DNA of 64,000 bases from Thermophilibacter immobilis (GTDB taxonomy: Bacteria > Actinomycetota > Coriobacteriia > Coriobacteriales > Atopobiaceae). Of the stretch, positions 62,476 to 64,000 are shown one piece after another. A program made the position numbers and the translations under genes. The stretch lies in contig NZ_CP063767.1 of NCBI RefSeq assembly GCF_015277515.1, positions 2,074,770-2,138,769 on the forward strand, read 5' to 3'. Under the pieces are notes generated by a model. That model was not told where the DNA came from. It worked only from the letters and a program-made list of their open reading frames with translations, and ran no database searches. The first letter of the stretch is position 1, and each line of letters starts with the position of its first letter.

Positions 62476-63819
62476 CTAGAAGCTGAGCTTCTCGAGCCGG
62501 TCGAAGACCACGCCCGTGTGCGTGAGGAAGGAGCGCGGATCGAAGATGGCGTCGAGCTCGTCGGCGTCCACGGTGCAGCGCGGGTCAGACTCGAGCTTCT
62601 GGCGAAACGTGGTGCCCGACTTGCACTGCTGGATCTCGCGCCAGGTGGCCATGGCGTTCTCCTGCACGATCTGGTAGGCATCCTCACGCGTGATGTTGGT
62701 CTCCACGAGGGCGAGCAGCACCTTGGAGGAGTAGATGAGACCGCGGGTCTTGTTGAGGTTGGCCAGCATCTGGGCCGGGTAGAGAATCAGGCCGTCGACG
62801 ATACGGATGAGGCAGTGCAGCATGTGGTCGAGGGCAATGAAGGAGTCCGCCTGCGCCACGCGCTCGGCAGAGCTGTGCGAGATGTCGCGCTCGTGCCAGA
62901 GGGCCACGTTGTCAAAGGCCACCTGGGCGTTGGCCTTGACCACGCGCGAGAGGCCGCAGACCTTCTCGACGGTGATGGGGTTGCGCTTGTGCGGCATGGC
63001 CGAGCTGCCCTTCTGCCCCTTCCTGAACGGCTCCTCAGCCTCGAGGGTGTCGGTCTTCTGGAGGTTTCTGACCTCGGTGGCAATGCGCTCGCAGGTGGCC
63101 GCGCAGGTGGCCAGGACCCCGGCGAGGTAGGCGTGATGGTCGCGCGAGACGACCTGCGTGGAAAGGGGGTCGGCGTCAAGGCCCAGGTGCTCGCAGACAT
63201 ACTTCTCGACGAGGGGGTCTATGGAGGAGTAGGTGCCCACCGCGCCGGAGATGGCCCCGAAGGCCACGTTCTTGCGAGCGTCCTCGAGGCGGTCAAGGTC
63301 ACGCCTGAGCTCCCAGGCCCAGCTGCCGAACTTCATGCCAAAGGTCATGGGCTCGGCGTGGATGCCGTGGGTGCGGCCCACGCACAGGGTGTCGCGCTCC
63401 TCGAAGGCGCGGCGGCGGCAGATCTCGCCGAGCTGGCGGACGTCGTCGATGAGGATGTCGGTGGCCTGGACGAGCTGGTAGCACAGGGCCGTGTCGCCCA
63501 GGTCGGAGCTCGTCATGCCAAAGTGAACCCAGCGGCTGGGCTTGAGGTCTCCCTCGGGCACGTCGGCGTCTATGTAGGAGCCCATGTTGGTGAGAAAAGC
63601 GATGACGTCATGGTTGGTGACAGCCTCGATCTGGTCGACCTCGTCCTTGTTGAACGCGGCGTGCGCGCGAATCCAGGCCGCCTCCTCGCGGGTGATGCCA
63701 CTCTGGCCCAGCTCGGCCTGGGCCTCGCAGGCAAGGACCTCGATCTCCTGCCAGATGGCGTACTTGTTCTCCAGCGAGAAGATGTGACCCATCTCGGGAC
63801 GGGTATAGCGATCGATCAT
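62476..63819 (-). CDS. purB: Adenylosuccinate lyase
   Basis: A 447-residue enzyme with TSSDLGDTA, GRTHGIHAEPMTFG and the superfamily signature SSAMPHKRNP (around residue 275, with the catalytic-loop serine). It cleaves SAICAR and adenylosuccinate, releasing fumarate. The start 63819 (MIDRYTRPEM) has AGGAGGAG upstream. The sequence from 63820 to 64000 shows no gene. Confidence 0.96.
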   Translation of the reverse strand: MIDRYTRPEMGHIFSLENKYAIWQEIEVLACEAQAELGQSGITREEAAWIRAHAAFNKDEVDQIEAVTNHDVIAFLTNMGSYIDADVPEGDLKPSRWVHFGMTSSDLGDTALCYQLVQATDILIDDVRQLGEICRRRAFEERDTLCVGRTHGIHAEPMTFGMKFGSWAWELRRDLDRLEDARKNVAFGAISGAVGTYSSIDPLVEKYVCEHLGLDADPLSTQVVSRDHHAYLAGVLATCAATCERIATEVRNLQKTDTLEAEEPFRKGQKGSSAMPHKRNPITVEKVCGLSRVVKANAQVAFDNVALWHERDISHSSAERVAQADSFIALDHMLHCLIRIVDGLILYPAQMLANLNKTRGLIYSSKVLLALVETNITREDAYQIVQENAMATWREIQQCKSGTTFRQKLESDPRCTVDADELDAIFDPRSFLTHTGVVFDRLEKLSF

Positions 63820-64000
63820 GGGGCTCCTCCTGCAGCATTGGGCAACAGTGCGTGGGGGTTTGATTCTAGCGCAGAGACGCGGCATCACAGCGGCGTCACG
63901 CCCTTAATCGGAGGGCAACGCGGCCGGCGTCCAACATGGGGAGCCACACTACGTGCCTATGCCTCACGACCCTCGTCGGCTGCGAGAGCCGCCGTGGCCT

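Overview
The window looks like chromosome of a high-G+C, Gram-positive anaerobe of the Coriobacteriia, most likely Atopobiaceae (Olsenella and relatives). The evidence is a pyruvate:ferredoxin oxidoreductase in one polypeptide, an actinobacterial FHA / PP2C phosphatase / RodA / PBP / PASTA-kinase operon, Tat and LPXTG-like surface proteins, high-G+C codon use and CCA-encoded tRNAs. The genus is an inference from gene content, not a database result.

Backbone, left part (1-34.8 kb): the end of a thioredoxin gene, a PAP2 phosphatase, a YfcE-type phosphoesterase, and a leftward QueT transporter / glycosyltransferase / LytS-LytR operon. Next come a single-chain MurT-GatD, pyruvate:ferredoxin oxidoreductase, a C39-like secreted protein, a large beta-helix surface protein, purH, a GNAT enzyme, gluQ, tRNA-Ser and tRNA-Arg. 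An IS256-type (IS1249-like) element follows, with an 8-bp target duplication inside a decayed deoC. Then come a small gene with two LexA boxes on its promoter, serS and tRNA-Leu. From 25.1 to 34.8 kb lies the cell-wall signalling operon: membrane kinase, fhaA, fhaB, pstP, a fused SEDS glycosyltransferase-transpeptidase, and pknB with four PASTA repeats.

Accessory block (about 35.9-56.7 kb): a degenerate GGDEF-EAL gene switches at about 35,857 into unrelated sequence. It leads into a mobilizable element: HTH gene, DnaB-like ATPase, ribbon-helix-helix protein, relaxase and VirD4-like coupling protein. A 1457-bp IS256-family element (copy 1) sits in the HTH gene with a clean 8-bp duplication. 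A broken yraN and tRNA-Ala(GGC) follow. After them comes A/T-richer, Firmicutes-like DNA carrying a TTG-start MFS transporter, a FetAB-type exporter and an arsenic operon: arsR, a CoA-disulfide-reductase/rhodanese gene split by TAG, a truncated arsR, acr3, arsD and a truncated arsA. An identical copy 2 of the IS joins arsA to a truncated Z1 helicase gene, with no target duplication. Z1 is partnered with a MORC-type GHKL ATPase, a pairing known from restriction-linked defence operons. The block ends in about 1 kb of decayed sequence before tRNA-Arg(CCT).

Backbone, right part (56.8-64 kb): a small membrane protein overlapping purC, an OmpR-type two-component system, a Tat lipoprotein, a TSCPD protein and purB. 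Three purine genes (purH, purC, purB) lie in the window but not in one operon.

The points most worth pursuing are the two natural fusions (MurT-GatD and SEDS-PBP), the SOS-controlled unknown gene, and the IS-made junction that truncates both the arsenic operon and the MORC/Z1 system. A scatter of long, sequence-unrelated inverted repeats between genes is also of interest. All boundaries and motif readings were made by eye.
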